64,000 nucleotides of DNA from Ciceribacter thiooxidans (GTDB lineage: Bacteria; Pseudomonadota; Alphaproteobacteria; Rhizobiales; Rhizobiaceae). The stretch covers positions 2,738,501-2,802,500 of the forward strand of contig NZ_CP059896.1 in assembly GCF_014126615.1 (NCBI RefSeq), written 5' to 3'. Shown here in pieces: positions 34,173 to 41,921 of this stretch. Each line of letters opens with the position of its first letter. Position 1 is the first letter of the stretch. The notes under the pieces are model-generated. The model ran no database searches, was not told the DNA's origin, and saw nothing but the letters and a program-made list of their open reading frames with translations. Made by a program: the position numbers and the translations under genes.

Positions 34173-34418
34173 GATATCGTTTTGGCGTCATTGGCGACCT
34201 GATGCCCACAGGTGATGCCCACGCGAAAAAGCGCGCGGGACGAACCTCCGGGAGAAGACAGGGCATTCGTCATGGCCGTGTTCAAACGGGTCTCGAAAAG
34301 TTGGCTGGGGACCCAGTTCCCTGAAACAGCATCTTCCGTCTCGCACCAGCAGCAGTCAGGCTTGTCCTCTGAGCATCGGAAGCGCCGGGAGGTTCCGGCA
34401 CAATTGGCCTCAACGTCG
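34128..34418. other. Region between tRNA-Gln and the ATP-grasp gene
   Basis: No gene is recognised on either strand. Leftward and rightward frames exist but show no family. This is where an island integrase would be expected; none is visible. Confidence 0.5.
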
Positions 34419-35708
34419 TCAGACGGCCAATACCGAGGCGAATCCGCCGCCCGGCGTTCTGAAGTTCGTCGTCTGCCCCTGATAGAGTCGCGCGGCGGCC
34501 AGCAGAATGCGCCCGCCATAGGTGTAGAGCCGGACATCCATCTTGCGCGCCACGGCCGCGCCGTCGAGCCTGACCGCACGCTCGCCCGGCGAGGCGAAAC
34601 GCTGGGCGACATATCCGCCGCGCGCGATCTCGGCCCAGACGCCGCGCGTCACCTTGTCACCGCGATAGACCGCCTTACTGCCATGGCCCGCGGCCGGCTT
34701 GAAAAACAGGTCCTTGCGCGTATGCCAGAGCAGATCGGCATTTTCGGGGGTGACCACAATTGTTTGCGGGATGCCGGCCAATTGCGCACGCAGTTCCGGC
34801 GAGGCTCCGAAAGCCTCCAGTGCCGCCGGGTCGGACAATAGCGTCAGATTGCGTTTGTCGGCCAAGAGCGCATGGTTGTGCGGATTCGGCGTCAGCACCA
34901 CGGCACCCTCCCGATAGGCGGCGTTCAAAGCGGCGTGCTCGGGGCGCTCCAGCGCAAAGTCGACCAGGCGGTTGTAGACCATGCCGATCTCCAGATCACC
35001 AGCCAGGAGCCGTCCCTGCTCATAGCGGAGCTGGCTCGCATCGGCGATCACCGCATCGAGCCCTGCCTTCAGGAAGAGCTGCCGGGCCAGCACGAACTCC
35101 GGATAGAGATACTGCTCTTCGGGCCGGTCATCGATGATGGCAATCCGGGCAATGGGCGTGTCGCCACGTTGGCGATGCCACTCGTTCCGGAACATGCGCA
35201 CGACCTCAACCTCGAAATCGCTTGCCCTTGCGGCGGTGATCGCGCCCTCGACCTCGGCGCAGCAGGCGAGCTGGGCGCGGGCGAGGAGCGCGTTGAGGAA
35301 GGCGCCGCCCGCGTTCGTGTTGATCTCGATCAGCTTCGGGCCGTCGTCATCGAGGTGGAAATCATAGCCCATGAAGGCACCGAGCGGCCCATGATCCTGC
35401 CGTGCGATCTCGGGCGCCCATGAGAGAACCGCGGCGCGGTAGGCAGGCAGTCGTGCTGCCTCCTCGATCGCCACAACGATCTTGCCCATTTTCACAATGG
35501 CCTCGGAAGGCAGGAACACCGGGACATTGGAAAACAGGTGCGGTTTTGTCTGGATGAAGGCGGCGCAGAATGCAGGGTCTTCGGACTCCCGCTCCAGGGC
35601 GCGGCAGAGCGCGTCCCGATCGAGCGTGATGCAGAAGCAACTCTGATTGAGCCGGTCCGCACTCGAAGCTGTCGAGATCCTTGGCGCCGGAATTGCTGTC
35701 GAACTCAT
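34419..35708 (-). CDS. Circularly permuted ATP-grasp-like protein of the island operon
   Basis: A 429-residue protein not assignable to a named enzyme. It has an ATP-grasp metal-site motif, PKLIEINTNAGGAF, at residues 125-137 and a nucleotide-binding motif, DLFFKPAAGHGSKAVY, at 333-348. In normal ATP-grasp proteins the second type comes first; the reversed order is that of the circularly permuted class, which includes glutathionylspermidine synthase. The C-terminal QGQTTNFRTPGGG also fits. A carboxylate-amine ligase acting on a thiol or peptide is a reasonable guess. It is the last gene of the arsR operon; its ATG overlaps an upstream stop (ATGA at 35705-35708). Confidence 0.65.
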   Translation of the reverse strand: MSSTAIPAPRISTASSADRLNQSCFCITLDRDALCRALERESEDPAFCAAFIQTKPHLFSNVPVFLPSEAIVKMGKIVVAIEEAARLPAYRAAVLSWAPEIARQDHGPLGAFMGYDFHLDDDGPKLIEINTNAGGAFLNALLARAQLACCAEVEGAITAARASDFEVEVVRMFRNEWHRQRGDTPIARIAIIDDRPEEQYLYPEFVLARQLFLKAGLDAVIADASQLRYEQGRLLAGDLEIGMVYNRLVDFALERPEHAALNAAYREGAVVLTPNPHNHALLADKRNLTLLSDPAALEAFGASPELRAQLAGIPQTIVVTPENADLLWHTRKDLFFKPAAGHGSKAVYRGDKVTRGVWAEIARGGYVAQRFASPGERAVRLDGAAVARKMDVRLYTYGGRILLAAARLYQGQTTNFRTPGGGFASVLAV

Positions 35709-35860
35709 CTTGCTACCTCAATCAGGTGTCTCGACAACGAGGGCAATGCCTCGACGGCGGCATAGGCCATGTTGAGCCCGGCGGCCCAATGGAAAGCGGG
35801 GCCAAGGCCGGTTGGCGGCGTCCGCGTGTGTGCTTGATCACGGGCCAAAAGATCAGCCTT
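35705..35860 (-). pseudogene. Possible remnant of a CDF-transporter N-terminus
   Basis: A short leftward frame reads GLGPAFHWAAGLNMAYAAVEA and ends LSRHLIEVAR, with its TGA overlapping the ATP-grasp start. The middle resembles the first membrane helix of cation diffusion facilitators and is preceded by a His-containing segment (DQAHTRTPPTG). No start codon with a ribosome site is visible outside osmC. It may be a truncated gene, or merely a spacer frame that gives translational coupling. Confidence 0.3.
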
Positions 35861-36257
35861 TCCGCCGAATGCTACCGACAAGCTCAGTCGCATCGGCCAG
35901 CGTGTTGTAGATCGTACCGTATTTCTGAAGATTCCGGTGCAACAGGTCGAGCCGCGCATCTGACTCGGCAGTGTCGACCACGATTTCGTAGGCGATCCGC
36001 ACCATTTTCGGCGGGCTGTCCTGCCGCAGTCCGTGCAGTTTGACCTCGATCCCCCGCAGATCGAAAGCCAGCATCGGGATCACCCGCTCGGCGCCCTTCA
36101 GGATGCAGGCCGCAAGGCTCGCCAGCAACATTTCGGCCGGGTTGAAGGCGTCGGGACGTCCGGCCATGTCGGTGTCGAGAACTATGCGGGCATCCTTGGC
36201 GAAGGCTTCCGATCCGTGGCTGTCGATCCGACGTGCCGACACTTTGTATTCAAGCAT
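35853..36257 (-). CDS. OsmC/Ohr-like protein with a single active-site cysteine
   Basis: A 134-residue OsmC-fold protein. The helix motif FNPAEMLLASLAACILKGAE carries Cys51, the first OsmC cysteine. The usual second Cys position, in the segment LQKYGTIYNTLAD, is Gly. Two-Cys members reduce organic hydroperoxides; one-Cys members have other thiol roles that are not well defined. The ATG at 36257 follows AAAGGAGA. It lies between the rhodanese and ATP-grasp genes in the arsR operon. Confidence 0.8.
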   Translation of the reverse strand: MLEYKVSARRIDSHGSEAFAKDARIVLDTDMAGRPDAFNPAEMLLASLAACILKGAERVIPMLAFDLRGIEVKLHGLRQDSPPKMVRIAYEIVVDTAESDARLDLLHRNLQKYGTIYNTLADATELVGSIRRKG

Positions 36258-36351
36258 TCCGTCTCTCCTTTCGGGCAGTCCACTGAGCTTTGGCGCCTCT
36301 TGGCAAAGCCTGACCAGCTAACAGAAGGAAGCCGTGGTCGGCACCGACCGT

Positions 36352-36774
36352 TCAACAGCGGGCGTCAGCCTTCGGGCTCGCCGCGCCGCAGCCGCAACCG
36401 ACCTCGGCGGCGGTCGACGATACCGACGCCTCGCCGATGACGGGGAAGCCGCGCTCGATCCAGCGCACCACGCCCTGCTTCATGTTGGTGACGCGATCGT
36501 AGCCCTCGTACATCAGGAAATAGGTCGCCTTGAGGCTTGCCTCGCCGTTCGTGCTGGCCACCACCACATCGCGGTTGCGCGGCACCTCGGACCAGCGCTG
36601 TTCGAAGGCGCTCAGCGGGATGTTCAGCACCTCGCAGTCGGCGAAGGAGACGCGCTCGACTTCGTCCTTTTCGCGGACATCGAGCAGCAGCGCACCTTCG
36701 GCCAGCAGACGTCGCGTCGTTGTCGGACAGACTTCGCGGGCCTCGGGCAGTTCCTTCCTTGCGGCCTCGGTCAT
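36352..36774 (-). CDS. Rhodanese-like domain protein without the active-site cysteine
   Basis: A 140-residue single rhodanese domain: LLLDVREKDEVERVSFADCEVLNIPL at the front and YEGYDRVTNMKQGVVRW at the back. The active-site loop reads VVVASTNGEASLKAT, with Ser/Thr where the sulfur-carrying Cys should be (near residue 74). Three cysteines lie in a C-terminal tail (VGCGCG, Cys127 and 129, and the last residue Cys140), which may bind metal or replace the lost thiol. It starts inside the stop of the redox protein gene (ATGA), so the two are coupled. Confidence 0.8.
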   Translation of the reverse strand: MTEAARKELPEAREVCPTTTRRLLAEGALLLDVREKDEVERVSFADCEVLNIPLSAFEQRWSEVPRNRDVVVASTNGEASLKATYFLMYEGYDRVTNMKQGVVRWIERGFPVIGEASVSSTAAEVGCGCGAASPKADARC

Positions 36775-37001
36775 TTCATCCACCCTTCCGCCTTTTCGGA
36801 TGTCGGCACCGAGCCGACATGCACCACCTTGCCATCGATGACGACGCCGGGCGTCGACATCACGCCATAGCTGACGATTTCGCGCATGTCCTCGACCTTG
36901 GTGATCGAGACGTCGGCGCCTTTGGCCTTCGCCGCCTTTTGCAGAACGTCGACGGTCGCGGCGCACTTAGCGCAGCCGGGTCCGAGAACCTTGATTTCCA
37001 T
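36771..37001 (-). CDS. Small thioredoxin-fold protein (redox-active disulfide protein 2 type)
   Basis: A 76-residue thioredoxin/glutaredoxin-like protein with an active-site CxxC, GPGCAKC (Cys10, Cys13), and the cis-Pro motif MSTPGVVIDGK. This MTH895/TM0996 type is commonly encoded beside DUF318 permeases, as here. It may deliver electrons or thiol-bound substrate to the permease. The ATG at 37001 follows AAAGGAG. Confidence 0.9.
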   Translation of the reverse strand: MEIKVLGPGCAKCAATVDVLQKAAKAKGADVSITKVEDMREIVSYGVMSTPGVVIDGKVVHVGSVPTSEKAEGWMK

Positions 37002-37039
37002 TGCGTGTCTCCTTTGCGTTTGAGGCGAGGACACCCGCC

Positions 37040-38047
37040 TCAGATGAACAGGTAGGCGATTGCGTTGAACAGGAAGCCGATCAGCAGGATGCCGATCGCG
37101 ACGATGACGGTGAACAGCACCAGAAGCGGCATCTTCACCACCCGCTTCAGCATGATCAGCGAGGGCAGCGACAAAGCCGTGACCGCCATCATGAAGGCGA
37201 GCGCGGTGCCAAGGCCGACGCCCTTGGCGACCAGCGCCTCGGCGATCGGCAGCGTGCCGAAGATGTCGGCATACATCGGGATGCCGACCACGGTCGCGAC
37301 CGGGACGGACCACCACTTGTCCTGGCCGAGCAGGCCGGTGATGACCTCTTCCGGCAGCCAGTTATGGATCGCCGCACCGATGCCGACACCGATCAGGATA
37401 TAGGGCCAGACGCGCCGGACGATATCGGCGACCTGCTCCTTCGCATAGGCGGCGCGATCGCCACGCGTCATGACCTGCTGTTCCAGCTCGACATTCGGCA
37501 TGGCGTAGACGAAATCCTCGACTTGGCCTTCCATGCCCGCCCGGCCGATGAACGTCCCGCCGATGACGGCCAGAACCAGTCCGACCGCCACATAGGCAAG
37601 CGCGACCGACCAGTTGAAGATGCTGGCGAGCAGGATCACCGAGGCGAGATCGACGAGCGGCGAGGAAATCAGGAACGAGAAGGTCACGCCGAGCGGCAAG
37701 CCGGCCGCGGTGAAGCCGATGAACAGCGGGATCGACGAGCAGGAGCAGAAGGGCGTGATGGTGCCGAGCAGGGCGCCGAGAATGTTGGCTCCGATGCCGT
37801 TGTAGCGGCCGAGGATGCGCCGAGTGCGCTCCGGGGGAAAATAGCTCTGCACCCAGGAGATCGAGAAGATCAGCACCGAGAGCAGGATGAAGATCTTGAT
37901 GACGTCATAGATGAAGAAATGGATGCTTGCGCCGACCCGGCCGGCAAGATCGAGCCCCGCCAGATCGTGCAGCACATAGGCGACCAGATCCGACAGCCAT
38001 TGCATGCGCAGCAACTGGTCATTCAGCCAGCCGAAGAGTGTTGTCAT
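37040..38047 (-). CDS. ArsP/DUF318 family permease
   Basis: A 335-residue inner-membrane protein with about eight helices. The diagnostic motif TPFCSCSSIPLFIG (Cys101, Cys103) and a second half-motif IPMYADIFGTLPIAEAL identify the DUF318/UPF0718 permease family, which contains the organoarsenical exporter ArsP. A cytoplasmic loop at about residues 170-210 connects the halves. Substrate is inferred from the arsR neighbour and the aio island. It lies 47 bases after arsR. Confidence 0.88.
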   Translation of the reverse strand: MTTLFGWLNDQLLRMQWLSDLVAYVLHDLAGLDLAGRVGASIHFFIYDVIKIFILLSVLIFSISWVQSYFPPERTRRILGRYNGIGANILGALLGTITPFCSCSSIPLFIGFTAAGLPLGVTFSFLISSPLVDLASVILLASIFNWSVALAYVAVGLVLAVIGGTFIGRAGMEGQVEDFVYAMPNVELEQQVMTRGDRAAYAKEQVADIVRRVWPYILIGVGIGAAIHNWLPEEVITGLLGQDKWWSVPVATVVGIPMYADIFGTLPIAEALVAKGVGLGTALAFMMAVTALSLPSLIMLKRVVKMPLLVLFTVIVAIGILLIGFLFNAIAYLFI

Positions 38048-38094
38048 GGGGCATGCTCCGCGGAGACGGCGTCCCGCCGCTCCGTCCGTATGGG

Positions 38095-38388
38095 TCAGGC
38101 GGCGTTCTTTCTTTCGGCGGCATCGGTCGCGGCCATGACGGCGGCAAGCACGTTGCGCACCTCGGGCCTCATGTCAGGGTTCAGGCGATAGCGCACCCAC
38201 TGCGCATCGCGTCGGTCCACCACCAGACCCGCCTGCTTCAGCGTCTGCATATGCCGGGACATGCGGCTCTGCGTGGCGTCGAGCCGCTTCATCAGTTCGC
38301 AGACACAGTGCTCGGAGCCGTCCCAGAGGATGGAAACCGCCGCAAGCCGGGTCGGTTCGGCAAGGGCCATCAGGGGAGAAAGTATCAT
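38095..38388 (-). CDS. arsR: ArsR-family metalloregulatory repressor
   Basis: A 97-residue winged-helix repressor. The recognition helix region LDATQSRMSRHMQTLKQAGL follows EHCVCEL. Cys28 and Cys30 match two of the three As(III)-binding cysteines of E. coli ArsR (CVCDLC); the third is Met33. It should repress the downstream permease-redox-rhodanese-OsmC-ATP-grasp operon and release it with arsenite or a related metalloid. The ATG at 38388 has AAAGGTG upstream. Confidence 0.88.
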   Translation of the reverse strand: MILSPLMALAEPTRLAAVSILWDGSEHCVCELMKRLDATQSRMSRHMQTLKQAGLVVDRRDAQWVRYRLNPDMRPEVRNVLAAVMAATDAAERKNAA

Positions 38389-38604
38389 GCATCACCTTTT
38401 GCGCTTATGCGCATAGACGCGTACGCCAGGGTACAGGATTTTGCAAGACGGCAGGAGGAGGGAAACGGCCTGCCGGACGAGATGTCGCAGGCGCGGCATC
38501 CCCGGACCACTTGGGCCTTGCGCAAGGACAGCGTGGACGTACCTGCCTGCGTGAACGGCAAGAAAGGTGAAACTTTTGCGGGAGAAGCAAAGGAGGTTTT
38601 ACGG
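38389..38604. promoter_or_regulatory. arsR promoter region with a TATGCGCATA palindrome
   Basis: The perfect 10-base palindrome TATGCGCATA at 38406-38415 lies 18 bases upstream of the arsR start and is a candidate ArsR operator. No gene is recognised in the rest of this stretch, which precedes the small rightward frame at 38605. Confidence 0.5.
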
Positions 38605-38688
38605 ATGCGTCCGCAAGATCACGACGCGCTGATCCTGCTTCTCGGTGTCGCCCAGATCGTGCTCGTCTTGTTCATTCAAGGATATTGA
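38605..38688 (+). CDS. Putative 27-residue membrane microprotein
   Basis: A short frame encodes MRPQDHDALILLLGVAQIVL and seven more residues ending FIQGY, a single hydrophobic helix with an acidic N-terminus. Its ribosome site is unusually strong: AAAGGAGG at 38589-38596, 8 bases before the ATG. It is divergent from arsR. It may be a small membrane protein under ArsR control, or a chance frame. No family is known. Confidence 0.4.
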   Translation: MRPQDHDALILLLGVAQIVLVLFIQGY

Positions 38689-38823
38689 TCGGCACACGTG
38701 GTCTGCCGCTTATGATTGCGACATCCGACGGTGATTTGCGCTGAGAAGCCGTGGCAACCAGGCTTCCATATATAGGCCGGAGCCAACTCCCGGTGAAAGC
38801 GCCGGCTCCGCTTTCAGCAAGGA
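38689..38823. other. Intergenic region with an inverted repeat after the DUF2478 gene
   Basis: A GGAGCC arm and a GGCTCC arm (about 38782-38812) form a hairpin with a long loop. It could end the aio transcript but has no T-run. No other gene is seen. Confidence 0.35.
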
Positions 38824-39393
38824 TCAACAGAGGAGGCTAAGTTCGCGGGTTCGGGGCTCGTCCGCGCTGGGCGAAGACGCTCGGGCACCTTCCACCCGGG
38901 CCGAAGCCTTGCACCATTGGGCGATCAGGGCGGAGTCGGCCGGCAGGGCGAAGACGTCTTCCCCGGCGAAGGCGAGGAAGGCCGCAAGGTTGAGGCCATT
39001 CACGCCGATCAGGACGGGCAGACCCATCTCGAGCGCTTCGGCGATCACGGGGACCAGGCCCTTACCCTCGGCCTCACGCTTGCCGAACTTGTTGACGATC
39101 AGCATTTCTGCCCCCGGCAGTCGCTGCTGAACGGCGACCACCGTCTGCTCCAGCGCGCCGGAGTCGAGCGTGCAGCCGCGGGCCAGATCGCCCCGATCCT
39201 CACTGATCCGGACGATCGGCCCATCGGGCAGAACGGCCAGGTCCATGTCGCATTTGCGCCGGTCCGGGCGTTCGTGGTTTGACTGCACGGTCCCGGCCAG
39301 CCGGACCCCATCGGCCGCCAGCAGATGCGCCACTTCGGCGATCAGGGCATCGGTGCGACCGCGGCCCTGCAAGGTGACATAGGCAAGTTTCAT
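38824..39393 (-). CDS. DUF2478 family protein (molybdenum-associated)
   Basis: A 189-residue protein beginning MKLAYVTLQGRGRTDALIAEV. It has the family stretches KCDMDLAVLPDG, RGCTLDSGALEQTV and LIVNKFGKREAEGKG. DUF2478 genes often lie in molybdenum transport or molybdoenzyme loci, and here it follows arsenite oxidase, a molybdoenzyme. A role in molybdenum supply or cofactor handling is inferred. The ATG at 39393 is chosen because homology begins there. It lies 58 bases after aioA. Confidence 0.8.
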   Translation of the reverse strand: MKLAYVTLQGRGRTDALIAEVAHLLAADGVRLAGTVQSNHERPDRRKCDMDLAVLPDGPIVRISEDRGDLARGCTLDSGALEQTVVAVQQRLPGAEMLIVNKFGKREAEGKGLVPVIAEALEMGLPVLIGVNGLNLAAFLAFAGEDVFALPADSALIAQWCKASARVEGARASSPSADEPRTRELSLLC

Positions 39394-39451
39394 GCGGCTT
39401 CCCCGAGACGAAGGCGCCGCCCGGACCCGTTCCGGGCGGCGTAGGCTCTGG

Positions 39452-41911
39452 TCAGAGCTCGACTTCCCACGACTTGTAGGAGACCGCCGCCGAGGCCGGG
39501 GTGGCATCCGAGATTTTGCGGATGTTGGCCCAGGTGTGCTTGTAGTTCGGCAGGATCAGCTCGTTCACGCCCGCGTTCACGATATTGCCTTGTGCACCGT
39601 TCGGCGCGCCGAAGATCATGAAGGTCTCGTTGCGTTTCGCGGTCGGCTCGGGGTACGCGAGCGCCTGCGTGGCCCCGACATCGTTGTGCACCTCGACCAT
39701 ATCGCCCGCCTTGATGCCCAGTTCGGCCATGTCCTCGGGATTGATCTGGATGAAAGGCACAGGGAAGCGGTCCATCACGAACTCGTTGGCCTGATCGAGG
39801 AACCAGTTCTGCCAGTTCATGTTGGCGCGGCCGTTGTTGATCAGGAAGCGGTAGTTGGCCTTTTGCTGGGCCTTGCCAGCCGCTTGCCACCCGCGCCATT
39901 CGCCCATGCAGAACAGGGCCTTCTTGTCCTCACGTCCGTGCCGCGTGAAGGCGCCGTCCTCATATAGTCGGTTGGTCCCGACAAGTTTGCCATCGGCAAA
40001 ACCGGTCACCGGCTCAAGCACCCCGTCGTTGCCCATGGCGCGCAGGCGGTCATAGGTGACTTCCGGGTTGCCCTTATTGTAGCCGTCCAAGAAGGCGTCT
40101 TCCTCGGTGGCCCAATCATAGCCCTTGAACTGGTCGGCGTATTCCGTCCGACCCTCTTCGCGCAGAACACGCTCCAGCGCCTGGGCCAATCCGGCCGCGA
40201 TCAGGCAGTCGGGTTTGGCCGATCCGGGTGCGTCCATGTACTTCTCTGTCAGACGCAGCCGACGTTCGCCATTCATCGAGGTGAGGTTCATCTCGCCCGA
40301 CTCGACCGCTGGCAGGATCACATGCGCAGCTTGGCCTATCTGGCTGTGGATGATGTCTACATCGACCACGAACAGCCCGCCCGCGTTGATAGCCGCGACG
40401 ATGGCATCGACCATCTCTTCACGCGTCGCCCCGGCACGGGCATCCATGGCTTCCTTCACCATGTTGGACCGGCGGTTGTAAACACGTTTGAATTCGGCCG
40501 CATTCAGGGTGGTCTTGTAGTGGTCGTTGGCCCAGATGTGATGCACCTTGCCACCGCCGGCGATGATCATCTGGTCGATGTAGGGGGCCGGGCGCCCAAC
40601 ATGGGCGTCCGACGGGCGATAGTAGCCCTCCTGGTGACCGCCGAGGCGGCAGCAACCGCCGCCTTCGCGGCCCACATTGCCCGTGGCGAGCGCAATGTTC
40701 AGCAGACTGCCGATGGCACGGTAGTTGTCGTTGCCCCAGATGATGCCCTTTTCATAGCCGGTCACGCATTTGCGGCGGCTGCCGTCGTCCTTGGGCTTGG
40801 CGATCCATTCGGCAGCCTGAATGATCTGAGCCTCGGTCAGGCCGGTGGCGGCGGCCCCGTCGGCCAGGCTCATCTTGCAGGCGACGCGAGCGGCCTCGAA
40901 TGACCCAAGCGAGGCCGGATAGGCGCTGTCCGCCGCGACAGCCACATCGCCCTGGAAGGTCGATTTGGCGATGAAGTCCGAATCGACCCAGCCCTGATCC
41001 GCAATATAGGTGAAGAGCGTGTTGTGCAGTGCCACGTCCGACCCGGTGGTGATCGGCAGGTGCAGCACGTTTTCAGCGCCGGCGACTTGCTCACAGCTGT
41101 CCACCGTTACCGTGCGGCGCGGATCCGAGATGACCACCTTCGCCCCGTTCTGCATGCCCTTGACCATATGGTTCAGGAACAGATTGGTCTGACATTCCAT
41201 CGGGTTGGTGCCGACGAGGAAGATCGTGTCGGTCACCTCGTAGTCGCCGTAGTTGTAGTTCAACTCGTCCACGCCCATGTCGCGGCTGGAATGGACCTCG
41301 GACATATAGGCCGGGCGGTTGTGGATGCGACAGTGCTTGACCTTCATCGACTCGAAGTAGAGCTTGCCGGTGCCCCAGGTGTTTTCATAGCCACCCGCCG
41401 ATCCGCCGTGGTCGAACATCGAGACGTAAAGATCGTTCTCGTTGTCCTTGTCGATCACCCGGGCGGTGACGCGGGCCACCAGATCCAGCGCATCGTCCCA
41501 TGAGGTCGGTTGCCAGGTGCCGTAGCGCCAGACCATCGGTTCCGTCAGGCGCTGCTGCTGGGTTCCGTTCACGTCCGAGCGACGGTTTTCCGCCATCCGC
41601 GCGCCGCGGATCGAGCCGAGGCCCGAGTTCACCTGGCAGTGCACATCGGGTTTGATGACCAGATGCACATCTTTGCCGTTCTGCTTGACGACGTTGTACA
41701 TCGACGGCGCATACCAGGCTTCGGTCTCGGCAGCCTGCTGCTTGGACAGGTCTTCGCCGATCCAGTTGCTGTCCGTCGAGCCCTGGGTTTTCAGCGGCCA
41801 AGTATAGGCCTTGTAGCCGCAGCCGACGATACAGTAGTGGCAAGTGACGTTGTGTTCCTTGGCGCCTGCGGGAATGATCGGCAGGCGGTCGATGTTGCGT
41901 TTGTAAGCCAT
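39452..41911 (-). CDS. aioA: Arsenite oxidase large (molybdopterin) subunit AioA
   Basis: An 819-residue DMSO-reductase-family molybdoenzyme. The 3Fe-4S ligands are Cys24, Cys27 and Cys31 (VTCHYCIVGCGYKAY), the arrangement specific to AioA. Further signatures are FLVGTNPMECQTNLFLNHMV and GGGCCRLGGHQEGYYRPSD. It oxidises arsenite to arsenate in the periplasm; it has no signal of its own and is exported with the Tat signal of AioB. The ATG at 41911 follows AAGGGGG. It starts 10 bases after aioB. Confidence 0.97.
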   Translation of the reverse strand: MAYKRNIDRLPIIPAGAKEHNVTCHYCIVGCGYKAYTWPLKTQGSTDSNWIGEDLSKQQAAETEAWYAPSMYNVVKQNGKDVHLVIKPDVHCQVNSGLGSIRGARMAENRRSDVNGTQQQRLTEPMVWRYGTWQPTSWDDALDLVARVTARVIDKDNENDLYVSMFDHGGSAGGYENTWGTGKLYFESMKVKHCRIHNRPAYMSEVHSSRDMGVDELNYNYGDYEVTDTIFLVGTNPMECQTNLFLNHMVKGMQNGAKVVISDPRRTVTVDSCEQVAGAENVLHLPITTGSDVALHNTLFTYIADQGWVDSDFIAKSTFQGDVAVAADSAYPASLGSFEAARVACKMSLADGAAATGLTEAQIIQAAEWIAKPKDDGSRRKCVTGYEKGIIWGNDNYRAIGSLLNIALATGNVGREGGGCCRLGGHQEGYYRPSDAHVGRPAPYIDQMIIAGGGKVHHIWANDHYKTTLNAAEFKRVYNRRSNMVKEAMDARAGATREEMVDAIVAAINAGGLFVVDVDIIHSQIGQAAHVILPAVESGEMNLTSMNGERRLRLTEKYMDAPGSAKPDCLIAAGLAQALERVLREEGRTEYADQFKGYDWATEEDAFLDGYNKGNPEVTYDRLRAMGNDGVLEPVTGFADGKLVGTNRLYEDGAFTRHGREDKKALFCMGEWRGWQAAGKAQQKANYRFLINNGRANMNWQNWFLDQANEFVMDRFPVPFIQINPEDMAELGIKAGDMVEVHNDVGATQALAYPEPTAKRNETFMIFGAPNGAQGNIVNAGVNELILPNYKHTWANIRKISDATPASAAVSYKSWEVEL

Positions 41912-41921
41912 GATCGCCCCC

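Noticed and set aside
34212..34841. A 209-codon rightward frame after tRNA-Gln, checked as a possible integrase remnant
   Set aside because: No integrase motif; most of it is the antisense of the ATP-grasp gene.
36775..36966. The long N-terminal extension of the rhodanese frame
   Set aside because: It overlaps the thioredoxin-like gene, and the ATG at 36774 with ATGA coupling is the natural start.
38700..38820. A molybdenum-cofactor or other riboswitch near the DUF2478 gene
   Set aside because: It lies downstream of the leftward genes and lacks conserved riboswitch blocks; only a simple hairpin is visible.
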